64,000 bases of DNA from positions 1 to 64,000 of the forward strand of contig JACKOY010000022.1 of assembly GCA_024233935.1 (NCBI GenBank), read 5' to 3'. The notes beneath the pieces were generated by a model. It ran no database searches. It saw nothing but the letters and a program-made list of their open reading frames with translations, and was not told the DNA's origin. The position numbers and the translations under genes were made by a program. This DNA comes from Spirochaetales bacterium (lineage in GTDB: Bacteria; Spirochaetota; Leptospiria; Leptospirales; Leptonemataceae). This document shows, piece by piece, positions 43,901-52,700 of this stretch. The first letter of the stretch is position 1. Every line of letters starts with the position of its first letter.

Positions 43901-43967
43901 GGCCCCTCGGATTTCTCGGCTTGAATCGGAGATTAGGCGGCTGTGGACCCGTTACGGTGGTTCCTGA
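40938..43967 (+). CDS. RND transporter subunit 2 with no helix-4 proton-relay acids
   Basis: This 1009-residue protein has the RND architecture: helix 1 ERPIALLMFWGALMLLGSLS, then GISITVDYSGVGPEKIEQLI, TSEEGKATIEVQFSPDVDLD and IREVTS-type docking segments. In helix 4 the usual VDDAIVVVEN region reads VGGSIVANALTALILLAVHE, with no Asp. The C-terminal helices are also unlike typical AcrB. On its own it probably cannot couple to protons. Together with subunit 1 it suggests a heteromeric pump in which only one kind of subunit drives transport, comparable in idea to MdtBC. It is translated through a four-base overlap with subunit 1. Confidence 0.85.
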   Translation: MNPTRFAHERPIALLMFWGALMLLGSLSLPRVPVGLMPDQSFPGISITVDYSGVGPEKIEQLITRPIEEVISTVGGIEQLNSTSEEGKATIEVQFSPDVDLDLRALEIRERVDIVASRFPRDAHKPIINRYDPDKRPVMIVVLDSDVYDLAQLRQIADRDIKRLFQGQPDVSDVQVAGGQDREILVAADKEKLERFGVSLTEVLARLRNHNVNSSIGRLRDNGGDVPLITRGRFRSLDQMRQLSMRSDTGHLYQLRDIAEVNFELRDQETASRFNGKDRVSIYVNKSSHADVLALSSDLAERLRGFPRQNWTYSIVYDLGQSIRRAFLALFIAASAGMLLAAFLLWRLSGSLYLPAFFLVLPVGAFLIDAFPIYLLGFEYDLVSVGGSIVANALTALILLAVHERGQSDSSRSIFVSLIIIGALFIPLLFSEPSLRALYAGMAIAVTLSVGTTYLLVVTLYPFLPDAPATVRMPKARFDLWIERSIEQLLSAGELLRSRLSERPERLALVFGGVLLLGVLSFSFARKEPLGALEDNSLQASVEFPSGTSFSGTDGVARQIEEKLASHPAIREITSRVDPARASLRIHLQDGYSADSELIEDFKQRIGRTAPAFVFFSGEGEVQSLKGVTVDVLGEDLAEMDRIVRDFVSQVQGIPGVAEVVLHYKPPRPERLLRVDRVKLDLAGISTETFGSTVRFAIQGGIASRFVGESREYDIRIRYNETFRGTLEALQAFTVKGNQDLFVPALELASMEDSEVPVKIYHLDKKRVLSFSLRLGDVDPDTVINQVTALAASYPLPENYQIVLGRDVELTLAGQRRLYAIALFSALLVFMILAGYFESVLVPTRVIALVLSPVAVVCTLLFVLRISVSVPVIIGLFVLSAYATLLTLLEAPETGTTKPFVIRARPLLAFRSALIVVPLFGPMLFVFGEGGTLFRSIGLVLVLGAPAVAACLCLFRGGPASAFEALKVLWRKGDEVLKARVAPAFQALAPRISRLESEIRRLWTRYGGS

Positions 43968-44108
43968 TTTCCGTCGGCATTCGACCTGGAGTCATATTCG
44001 AGCGGTCCGGTTCAAAGAAAAGGCGGAGCGGCTCGAAGGCAGATGCGCCATCCCCAGGCCAGGACTGCATAGCGCAGGCTTCGCGCGACGGACTGGTTTT
44101 CAGGTCCG

Positions 44109-44186
44109 CGGTCTTCACACCTGAAATTGCAGGCCGGCCAGTCGTTGGTAGAGGGCATCGCGCTCCAGGAGTTCGGCGTGGGTGCC
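44109..44186 (-). repeat. Right copy of the 78-bp perfect direct repeat
   Basis: This copy forms the genuine 3' end of the ABC exporter gene: its last 23 codons, the stop at 44115-44117 and six bases beyond. It is identical at all 78 positions to 20521-20598, in the same orientation, 23,588 bp away. Homology stops abruptly on both sides. Confidence 0.9.
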
Positions 44187-45884
44187 GGTTGCGAGCAGGT
44201 GTCCTTCCTCGAGTAAGGCGATGCGATCGGCGTGTAGCACCGTCGAAAGACGGTGCGCAATGATGATCGTGGTGCGGTCCTGCATGAGTCTGGTCAGGGC
44301 TTGTTGGACGATGGATTCACTTTCGGCATCGAGGGCGCTGGTGGCTTCATCGAGCAGAAGCACGCGTGGGTTTTTGAGGATCGCCCGGGCGATAGCGATG
44401 CGTTGGCGTTGCCCACCGGAGAGCCTGCGCCCGCTGGTTCCCAAAAAACAATCGTAACGGTCGGGCAGCTTTTCGATGAACTCCTCGGCGTGGGCGGCCC
44501 GGGCGGCTTCGAAGACCTCCTCGTCGCTTGCCAGGGGCCGTCCATAGCGGATATTTTCCAGAACGCTCATGGAAAAGAGAATCGGTTCCTGAGGCACGAT
44601 TCCGATCTGCCGCCGCAGATCGGCCGGGTTCAGGCTGCGAATGTCAGAACCGTCGAGGCTGATGCTGCCGGATTCCGGATCGTAGAAACGTAACAGCAAA
44701 TCAAAGAGCGTGGACTTTCCGGCCCCCGATCGACCGACCAGGGCGAGTTTTTCGCGCGGTCTCACCACCAGCGAAACGTCGCGCAAAGCGTGCAAACCCG
44801 GCCGGGAGGGATAGGAAAAATAGACCTGGTGTAGTTCCAGACTGCCCGGCCGTGTTTCGGTTTTGAATTCGGCGGTATTCTCAATACTAATTGCGGGGCG
44901 CGCCTCGTAAAGTTCCGCCAGCCGTTCGGTGGCGCCCGCTGCTCGCTCCAGTTCGCCGAACACGTCGCTTACGGCGGCTACCGAAGTCGCGACCATAAAG
45001 GCGTAGAACCCGAAACCCAGCAGCTTGCCTCCCGTGATGCGACCGCTCAGCACATCGTGACCGCCGACCCACAGCAGAAATGCGATCGCACCGAAGGCGG
45101 CGATAATCACGCTGGTGATCAAGACGCTTCGCTGACGAATGCGGGCAAGGGAAGCGCTGACCGTGGCTTCGACTCGCTCGGCAAACATCTTTCGATCGTG
45201 GGGTTGGTGATTGAAGGCCTGTAAAGTCTTGATACCGTTTAGAGCTTCGCCCACGTACGAACCCATTTCCGCCAGGCGGTCCTGAGTAATGCGGGAAAGT
45301 CCGCGCAGGCGGCGTCCGAACAAAAGAATCGGAACGATCACGACCGGCACACAGGCCAGCACAACCAGCGAAAGCTTTATATCGATCGAAAACATGAACA
45401 CAATGCTGCCGCCCAGAATGAGAAAATTCCGAAGCGCGATCGATAGCGAGGACCCAAACACCGTTTCCAGAATGGCTGTATCGGTCGTGATGCGGGTCTG
45501 GATTTCTCCCGGTGGATTTTCTTCAAAAAAGACCGGATCCAGATCAATCACCCGATCAAAGACTGCTTTGCGTAGATCGGCGCTGACCCGTTCGCCGATC
45601 CAGCTTACCAGGTAGTGGCGCACAAAGGTTCCAAAGGCCAGAAGCAAGGTGATGGCCGCAAACACCAGCACCGATTGATTCAAGAGCTCCGGGGAACCGG
45701 TGGCGATGCCCTGGTCGACCAGGCTGCGCAATCCTACGCCGACCGCGAGAAAAGCCCCGGTCGTAAACAAAAGGGCCACCAGCGCTACCAAAACCCGCAG
45801 TCGATACGGCCGCAAAAACAGAAACGCAAAGCGCAGGCTGCGCAGATTTTTCGACTTTGGCCGTCGGATGTCGACATCGCTCAT
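44115..45884 (-). CDS. ABC exporter, fused membrane and ATPase domains (MsbA-like)
   Basis: This 589-residue half-transporter acts as a homodimer. Six membrane helices lie in residues ~20-320 (VALVALLFTTGAFLAVGVGL, LVFAAITLLLAFGTFV, NFLILGGSIVFMFSIDIKLS, VLACVPVVIVPILLFG and others). The nucleotide-binding domain has Walker A GRSGAGKSTLF, the Q-loop in IGIVPQEPILF, signature LSGGQRQRIAIARAI, Walker B VLLLDEATSALD and H-loop IIAHRLST. The substrate is unknown (lipid or drug). Its last 78 bases are duplicated at 20521-20598. The canonical thiolase gene starts divergently 138 bp upstream. Confidence 0.92.
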   Translation of the reverse strand: MSDVDIRRPKSKNLRSLRFAFLFLRPYRLRVLVALVALLFTTGAFLAVGVGLRSLVDQGIATGSPELLNQSVLVFAAITLLLAFGTFVRHYLVSWIGERVSADLRKAVFDRVIDLDPVFFEENPPGEIQTRITTDTAILETVFGSSLSIALRNFLILGGSIVFMFSIDIKLSLVVLACVPVVIVPILLFGRRLRGLSRITQDRLAEMGSYVGEALNGIKTLQAFNHQPHDRKMFAERVEATVSASLARIRQRSVLITSVIIAAFGAIAFLLWVGGHDVLSGRITGGKLLGFGFYAFMVATSVAAVSDVFGELERAAGATERLAELYEARPAISIENTAEFKTETRPGSLELHQVYFSYPSRPGLHALRDVSLVVRPREKLALVGRSGAGKSTLFDLLLRFYDPESGSISLDGSDIRSLNPADLRRQIGIVPQEPILFSMSVLENIRYGRPLASDEEVFEAARAAHAEEFIEKLPDRYDCFLGTSGRRLSGGQRQRIAIARAILKNPRVLLLDEATSALDAESESIVQQALTRLMQDRTTIIIAHRLSTVLHADRIALLEEGHLLATGTHAELLERDALYQRLAGLQFQV

Positions 45885-46021
45885 GGGTCAGCTAAGCCGT
45901 GTGTGGCCTCCGCGGCAAGTCCGGAAAGCCTGTTGACGCTTCTTCGCTCTGCCGGCTGTTTGCGGGGGCGCGGGGCGAAGGCAGTTTCCGTCCAGGCGCC
46001 AGAACGATTTCGAGCACAATT

Positions 46022-47194
46022 ATGGAACCTATTCACATTCTATCCGGAGTGCGCACACCCTTCGCCAGTTTCGGGGGCGCGCTCAAAGATATGCATCCCA
46101 CCGACCTCGGCGTTGTGGTGAGCACCGAAGCGATGCTTCGCGCAGGGCTTCAGGCCGGGGACATCGAAGAAGTCTTTTTCGGTAACGTTTTGCCGTGCGA
46201 TAGCCAGTCGATCTATCTTGCCCGTCACATCGCTCTTAGGGCCGGAGTGCCGGTGCAGAGTCCGGCTTTGACCGTCAACCGACTGTGCGGTTCCGGGCTG
46301 GAAGCGGTGCTTCAGGCGGCGCTGGCGATTGCCACCGGGCGTTGTTCTCTGGCCCTTGCCGGTGGAACCGAAAGCATGAGCAACGCGCCCTACGTCGCGA
46401 AAGGAGCCCGCTTCGGCAACCGGCTCGGAAGTGCTGTGCTCGAAGACGTCTTGCTCGAAGGACTGACCGATCGCTTCGTCGATTGCGCTATGGGCAAAAC
46501 CGCAGAGAACCTGGCAAAGAAGTTCAACATATCGCGCAGCGCCCAGGACGATTTTGCCGCCCGCTCCCAGAATCGGGCCGCCGCCGCCCGTGATAGCGGG
46601 CGCTTCGCGAGCGAGATTGTACCGATGGAGTTGAAGGACCGCAAAGGTGTCGTCCGTTTCGAAAGCGACGAGTACATCCGGGCCGATGGCGTGGCCCGCC
46701 TTCCCGACCTGAAGCCCGCGTTTGATAAGGCGGGTACCGTCACCGCCGGCAATGCCTCTGGAATCAACGACGGGGCCGGCGCCCTGGTCATCGCTTCCGA
46801 CGCCACTGTCAAAAAGCGCGGTCTGGAAAGTTTCGCCCGTATCACCGGCTGGGGTCTGAGCGGTTGCGTGCCGGAGCACATGGGGCTCGGACCGGTGTTT
46901 GCGATCCCGAAGGCTCTCGCCATGGCCGGTCACGCCCTCGGCGATATGGACCTGATCGAAGTCAACGAAGCCTTCGCGGCCCAGGTGCTGGCGGTCGTTC
47001 GAGAGCTGGGCATCGAAGTCGAAAAACTGAACGTAAACGGCGGCGCGATTGCCCTCGGCCATCCCCTGGGAGCCTCCGGTGCGCGCGTGCTCTTAACCCT
47101 CTGCCATGAACTCAAGGCCCGCGGGGGCGGGCGGGGCGTGGCCTCACTCTGCATTGGCGGCGGGCAGGGAATTGCAATGACCGTCGAGGTCTGA
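46022..47194 (+). CDS. Acetyl-CoA acetyltransferase (thiolase), catalytically complete
   Basis: This 390-residue thiolase has the nucleophilic Cys in LTVNRLCGSGLEAVLQAA, the mid motif LALAGGTESMSNAPY, IEVNEAFAAQVLAV, NVNGGAIALGHPLGASGARV (catalytic His) and SLCIGGGQGIA (second Cys). It condenses or cleaves acetoacetyl-CoA or longer 3-ketoacyl-CoA. AtoB/PhaA- and FadA-type roles cannot be separated. ATG 46022 starts MEPIHILSGVRTPF, the normal N-terminus. It is a useful contrast with the Cys-less pair at 2.4-4.8 kb. It ends one base before the convergent beta-lactamase gene. Confidence 0.93.
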   Translation: MEPIHILSGVRTPFASFGGALKDMHPTDLGVVVSTEAMLRAGLQAGDIEEVFFGNVLPCDSQSIYLARHIALRAGVPVQSPALTVNRLCGSGLEAVLQAALAIATGRCSLALAGGTESMSNAPYVAKGARFGNRLGSAVLEDVLLEGLTDRFVDCAMGKTAENLAKKFNISRSAQDDFAARSQNRAAAARDSGRFASEIVPMELKDRKGVVRFESDEYIRADGVARLPDLKPAFDKAGTVTAGNASGINDGAGALVIASDATVKKRGLESFARITGWGLSGCVPEHMGLGPVFAIPKALAMAGHALGDMDLIEVNEAFAAQVLAVVRELGIEVEKLNVNGGAIALGHPLGASGARVLLTLCHELKARGGGRGVASLCIGGGQGIAMTVEV

Positions 47195-47195
47195 G

Positions 47196-48050
47196 TTAGT
47201 TCCAGCCCAGGCTTTGCCAGGCTGCGCGGGTAACGTCTTTTCGAGCGTCTATGAATGTCTGGTCTACTTCGGCGCCCTCGTGGGCAAAAAGCAATGTCGC
47301 AAAAAAAAGCCGCTCGTGACCGCGTTGCAGATAGCCCACCCACCAACCGTAAGCCGATTCGTTTTCGAGCAACAGGCCGGTTTTGGCACGCAACTCAAAA
47401 TCTCCGTCCGCAGCATTGAGCATGATCGAACGCACAATGTTCATGCTGCGCTCTTTGAAAGGCAGGTGGTTGTGGGCGAGGCGACGCAGGAATTCGATTT
47501 GTTCATCGGGCGAGATACGAAATCCACCGGTCAGCCAGAACTGATCGATGCCGGCCGAAATGTCGCCATTGCCATAACCAGCGCGATTTAGATACGACTG
47601 CATACGGGTCGCTCCAATGCGTCGGGCAAGTTCCTGATAATACCAGACGACCGAATTGCTGAACGCGGTTCGCAGGGTGTGATCCTGATTCCAGCTCGCT
47701 ATCGAACGGGTTCTTCCGTCCCAGAACAGTCGCATGTTTTCGTCGGGCGCGACTCCCGTATCCAGGGCGACCAAAGAGTTGAAGATCTTAAAAGTCGATG
47801 CGGGCAGGACACCGGTGGCGCACAGCTCGGGCTTGTAGCGGTGGAAAGTATGGGACGACTCATCATACAGATCAATGCAGGCGTCGGCCACCGCTGCCGG
47901 CAAAAGACGCTGCCAATCGGCGTGTACGACCTCGGTGGCAGCAGGCCGGGAGCACAACACGCAGAGAGGAGGGATCGCTGCTGTAAGAATAAATCCGAAG
48001 AAGAAGCCAGGACGTCTGGCAAATCCGGTCACTGACCGACTCTTGTTCAC
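47196..48050 (-). CDS. Class D (OXA-type) beta-lactamase
   Basis: This 284-residue secreted enzyme has a signal peptide (PGFFFGFILTAAIPPLCVLC), possibly a lipoprotein signal. The class D motifs are all present and well spaced: S85-TFK88 (LPASTFKIFNSLVALDTG), SVV at 133-135 (FSNSVVWYYQELARRIG), YGN at 159-161 and KTG at 223-225 (RAKTGLLLENESAYGWWVGY). QFWLTGGFRISPDEQIEFL matches the usual class D omega region. An intact catalytic set suggests real penicillin hydrolysis, but the spectrum is unknown. It overlaps the upstream small membrane gene by four bases. There are no mobile-element genes next to it, so it looks chromosomal. Confidence 0.9.
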   Translation of the reverse strand: MNKSRSVTGFARRPGFFFGFILTAAIPPLCVLCSRPAATEVVHADWQRLLPAAVADACIDLYDESSHTFHRYKPELCATGVLPASTFKIFNSLVALDTGVAPDENMRLFWDGRTRSIASWNQDHTLRTAFSNSVVWYYQELARRIGATRMQSYLNRAGYGNGDISAGIDQFWLTGGFRISPDEQIEFLRRLAHNHLPFKERSMNIVRSIMLNAADGDFELRAKTGLLLENESAYGWWVGYLQRGHERLFFATLLFAHEGAEVDQTFIDARKDVTRAAWQSLGWN

Positions 48051-48361
48051 GTTGCTTGTGGTCCTGGGTCGCTCTTCGAGGAAATCAGATGGTTCGCACT
48101 CATTCGGCGCGCCCGGACTGTCAAAAACAGGCTTACGGGGATCGACAGAACGAACATCAGCAGGGATAGGTACGTCGCAGTAGCCGCATGATAACCGGGC
48201 GCCTGAATGCGCAACGCCTCGACGATCAGATACAAAAACGCAATCGCACCGAGTACGTTCACGACCGCCCGTGCAAAGAAGAGCGTACCCAACTGCTTTC
48301 GAATCGACTGTGCGCGGCTTGCAGTCGTCGCGGGTGTGGTCTCGTAAGGACTTTCACTCAT
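48047..48361 (-). CDS. Small two-helix membrane protein
   Basis: This 104-residue protein has a Ser/Thr-rich N-terminus and two hydrophobic helices (FFARAVVNVLGAIAFLYLIVEAL and YLSLLMFVLSIPVSLFLTV), ending in a basic RARRMSANH. The family is not recognised. Its 3' end overlaps the beta-lactamase start by four bases and it begins nine bases after the GlpT-like gene stops, so all three are probably cotranscribed. Confidence 0.6.
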   Translation of the reverse strand: MSESPYETTPATTASRAQSIRKQLGTLFFARAVVNVLGAIAFLYLIVEALRIQAPGYHAATATYLSLLMFVLSIPVSLFLTVRARRMSANHLISSKSDPGPQAT

Positions 48362-48370
48362 CGCATGATC

Positions 48371-49681
48371 CTAGGCTCGCGGCCTTAAATTGATCGTAAA
48401 CAGAAGCAGGAACATTGCCGCCACCGTACAGGCGACCATCGCCAGGAGCGCATCACCCCAGCCGCCGGCTTCGACCAAACGTCCGAATACCGCGCTTTCG
48501 ACCGTCCGCCCGATATATCCAAACAGCCCGATAAAGCCGGCCGCCGTTCCCACCGCCTTCTTGGAGGTGAGATCAAGCCCCGCCACACCGAGTAGCATTA
48601 CCGGCGGATAGATAAAAAATCCAATCACGCCGAACAATGTCAGATCAAGCCAGAGATAGCCGGCCGGCAACAGCCACAGCCCCAGAAACGAAAGAAAAAC
48701 CGGCAACATACAAAGCAAACTCACCAACCCCCGTCGACCGCCCAGTTTGTCGGAAACCCATCCGAGCAAAAGCGTGCTGGGAATGCCCGCCCATTCCAGA
48801 ATGAGCGTAGAGTAACCGCCATCCATCGCGTCGGCTCCGCGCACCGCCCGCAAATACGAAGGTCCCAGATCGATTGGTGAGTAGCGTGCAATGTAGACAA
48901 AGAAGTTCGCCAGCGCAACGATCCAGAGGCTGCGATTCAGGAGAATGTTTTCTACAAAGAGTTCGTAGCTTCCGAGTTCTCGTTCGTGATCGTGTTCTTT
49001 GCCGCCGGCGGGATAGTCGTTGCGGTATTCCTGGATTGGTGGCAGGCCGATCGACTGTGGCGTGTCCCGCAGCCGAAGTAAAAGATAGATCGCCGTTACA
49101 ATCGCGATCAGACCGGGCACGAAAAACGCATACTGCCATCCGAAGCTGCCCGCCGCCGCAGCTGCCAGCACACCCACCAATCCGCCGCCCACGTTGTGGG
49201 CGATATTCCAGACAGCGAACATGGTTCCGCGCTCGTTTTCCGAAAACCAGTGGCCCAGGGATCGTCCGCACGGCGGCCAGCCCATTCCCTGGAAAAGGCC
49301 ATTCATAGCCCAGAGGGTCATCATGACCCAGTAGTTGGAACTGAACCCGAAGCAGAAGTTTACAAGCGCGGTGAGCAGAAGCCCGAGCGGCATGAAAAGA
49401 CGCGGGTTGCTCCGGTCCGACCAGGCCCCCATGAAGAACTTACCGATGCCGTAGGAGATGGCGGTTGCGGCCAGAAAATCGCCGGTTTCTGCAAGCGAGA
49501 GCCCCAGGGCCTCCTGCATTTCCGGCCGGATCGGAGCCAGGTTATTGCGGGTGAGATAAAAGACCGTATAGCCGATGAAGGTTGCTTCCAGGACCTGCCA
49601 GCGAAAGCGCGGGTACTTTACATCCACCTCCGCGTTGGGCTCGCGGGTGATGTGTTTGGCAGGCCTGAGCCAGGAAAGCAC
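48371..49681 (-). CDS. Organophosphate:phosphate antiporter family transporter (GlpT/UhpT-like)
   Basis: This 436-residue major facilitator protein has 12 predicted helices. OPA-family signatures are YTVFYLTRNNLAPIRPEM in helix 1, SYGIGKFFMGAWSDRSNPR between helices 2 and 3, NGLFQGMGWPPCGRSLGHWF in helix 4 and FAVWNIAHNVGGGLVGVLAA in helix 5. These match GlpT, which exchanges sn-glycerol-3-phosphate for phosphate, and the related UhpT/UhpC. The exact substrate cannot be fixed. It follows the giant regulator by 53 bp on the same strand. Confidence 0.85.
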   Translation of the reverse strand: MLSWLRPAKHITREPNAEVDVKYPRFRWQVLEATFIGYTVFYLTRNNLAPIRPEMQEALGLSLAETGDFLAATAISYGIGKFFMGAWSDRSNPRLFMPLGLLLTALVNFCFGFSSNYWVMMTLWAMNGLFQGMGWPPCGRSLGHWFSENERGTMFAVWNIAHNVGGGLVGVLAAAAAGSFGWQYAFFVPGLIAIVTAIYLLLRLRDTPQSIGLPPIQEYRNDYPAGGKEHDHERELGSYELFVENILLNRSLWIVALANFFVYIARYSPIDLGPSYLRAVRGADAMDGGYSTLILEWAGIPSTLLLGWVSDKLGGRRGLVSLLCMLPVFLSFLGLWLLPAGYLWLDLTLFGVIGFFIYPPVMLLGVAGLDLTSKKAVGTAAGFIGLFGYIGRTVESAVFGRLVEAGGWGDALLAMVACTVAAMFLLLFTINLRPRA

Positions 49682-49734
49682 GGTAAGAAAGACTCAGGCC
49701 GCCTCCGCATGGCAAGCCCTAACTTGCTGGGGCC

Positions 49735-52700
49735 CTATTTTGTCTCCATGCGGTAGACACCGGACCAGTCCGCCGGGGGCACGGTCTGAAACAGTTTCAC
49801 GCGTTCCAGCAGAGGGAGAACGCATCGATCTTCGGGAAAATCGGCCGCATAGCCGGCAAACAACTGTTCGGCTTCCTGCCAGGCGCCGCTTTCGTAGGCC
49901 TGGTAGGCCTGTTCAAAACGTTCGCGAAAGTACGCCTTACGGTCCCGTAGCCCGGCCGGGTCGGCACTGAACACTTCGTAGATTCCCACGCCGCGTGCCC
50001 GGCCTTTGACCTGCACGCGATCGAGCAAACGCATCGCCAGATCATGGTTTTCCCGCACCCGCTCGTAAGTATCTTCCCCGATCAGAAGCGGTGTACCGTA
50101 CAGTTTCGTGAGCGATTCGATTCGCGAGGCCGTATTTACCGAGTCGCCCATGACGGTCGTGTCCATGCGATCGCGCGAACCAACGACTCCGATCATCGCG
50201 GGGCCGGTGTTTACGCCAATGCCGCATTCAATTTGCGACAGATTTCTTTCCCGACGCCATCGATTCAGCTCTTCGAGTTCCGCCAGCATATCGAGTCCGG
50301 CACGGACCGCTTCCACGGGTTCGGCGTCAAAAATCGCCATGATGGCGTCTCCGATGAACTTATCCACAAATCCCTGGTGCGCGCGGATCGGGCGTTCCAT
50401 ACGATCCAGGTAGTCGTTTAAGAACAAAAACGTTTCCGCCGGCGTGCGGGTCTCGGCGAAACTCGTAAACTGACGGATATCGGAGAAAAGCACACTCAGG
50501 CTCTCCTCGCGGGAAAGGCCGGTTTCGAGAAGTTCGATATTCCCTTCGGCGAACCGTTCCGTGAATTGCCGCGGAATGAAACGCTCAAATGTTCTCAGCG
50601 TTGCTTCGGTCTGTCTGCGGGCCTGCTGTTCGCGCGCAAAGACCCGGGCGTTGTTCATAGCGATCGCAACCTGCACCGCGAAGTTTTCTACGATCTCTCG
50701 ATCGTGGAGCGTGAAGACGCCGCTGGCTTCGTTGTTGTCCAGATACAGCACGCCCAAAATGTCAGCATGCAACAGGATGGGTACGCAAAGCAGCGAACGC
50801 AATCGATGCTCCGAGACGCTCTCCGAAGCGCTCCACTGGCGCTCGCGCCGTGCATCCCGCGACACAATCGCCGAGCGGCTATCGATGACGGTATGCAGCA
50901 CCGTTCTGGAGTACAGTTGCTCGCCTTCGGGTACGGCCCCACCGCCCGCCTGTCGGGTCAATACCAGTTCCGGAATCGGTGTTACGGGACGACCCTCGGC
51001 TTCGGCAGTCTCGCAGGTAAACAGATAACCGTGTTGGGCTCCGGCGATCTGCATCGCGCCTTCCAGCACTTCGCTCAGAAGCGCGTTTAGATCCAGGGTC
51101 GAAGATATCTTGCGGTTGATTTCGATCAGTTGCAGAAGTTCGCGATTCGCCCCGGTGGCACCGATGAAGGTCGTTGAAGAAGAGTCACTTCCCGTCTGCT
51201 GCCAGCTCTTGAAGTCCTGCCTGTAAAGCTCGTAGTATCCGGTAATGTCTGCCGCCAGCATTTGCCCGAGCAGCTCCTCGGTTTCTTTGAGAACCGCCGG
51301 ATCCCGGCGGCGACTCCACTCCAGCTTGCGCTTCGCGAATCCAAGGTGAAAATCCAACAGGGGGGCTTTGAGTCGATGCGCTATTTCGGAGGCCGCTTCC
51401 AGATCCTTTTCAGCAAGGGTGCTCTGGCCCTGGCGCAGGTAAGCATGCACGCCCAGGATATAGAAAGTGGCGCTCATGTAAGCGTCCGGTCGTAGTTTCA
51501 AATGCGCGTGGGCGGCCTCCAGGTATTCCAGGGCGGATTGGGGATCGTCTTCTTTCAGGGCCATGAGCACGCGGCCATGAAGCGCGACGGTGCGTTCACC
51601 TTTCGTGGCCGGATCGCCATCGTCGGCCAGTAGCTGGTCGTAAAGCTCAAGCGCTTCGCGGGTTTTTCCCGCGATGCCCAGGGCACGCGCCCGGTGGGCG
51701 GTCAGGAAGCGCAAGCCGACCGTTCCGACGTTCAATTCAGCGATATCGACGCCCGCATCGAAGCCGCGTAGCACATCCTCAAAATTGCCCCGCTCGGACA
51801 TCAGAATGCCCCGCGGAAAGAGGATCAGTGGTCCGGCCCGGGTGGATTGGGCGGCATTTGCAAAGCGAGCAGCAATACGCTCGATGGCGCGGTCGGCCTC
51901 CCGAAAGCGGCACAGGTAGGCCAGCAGGTTGGCGTAAACAGCAACCGAGGCGCCAATAAGATCTGACCGGCCCAAACGCAGGGCGATCGACATGCCCCTT
52001 GAGAGCAGGTCTACACGCTCTTCGTATGTCTTGTCGCTCGGCACGGAACCCAGGAATACCAGCGTGCCAACGATGTGTTCGTCGTGGTCGGGACTTTTGG
52101 CCAGCGCCAATATCTCCTCACTGCAACGCTGCATTTCGGCTCGGTCGCCCGAATAGAAGCTCAAAGATGCGCGCGATGCGAGCGTTCGAATGCGACGCAG
52201 GGTGTCATCCCCCACAAGGGCCTCGAGGGACTCCAGTTGCTTGTGCAGGTCAGCCTGGCCGGGATTGATGGTGTGCGTGTGCTGCAGGGCCTGGAAGCGG
52301 ACCTCGAATTGCTCGTCTACCGGCATGCCCGTGCCACCGAGGTCCAGCATGCGCCGCGCAAGATCATAATAAATCATGGACTGGCGATTGCTGAATGTCC
52401 CGTTGTCCGTAAGCTGCGCGGCGAGCACGTACATGCGGCATGCTGCCTCGAACTCCATTGCTTGTTCCAGGTGATGGCCAATGTCGTAGCGAGCCGCCGG
52501 GGATTCCGGCAGGACGTTGTTCTCCAGGTATGTGGCTACGCGTCGGTGTGCTTCCACGCGTATTTCCGCCGGAAGGCTGTCGCGAAGCTGACGTCGCAGA
52601 CTGTGATCCCGAAAGGAGTACAGTCTTTCGTTGTCTACGTTGAGCACAGTCTCGCGCAGCGCACGATCAAGCAAAGGCAGCAGTTGGGTTACTTCCTGGC

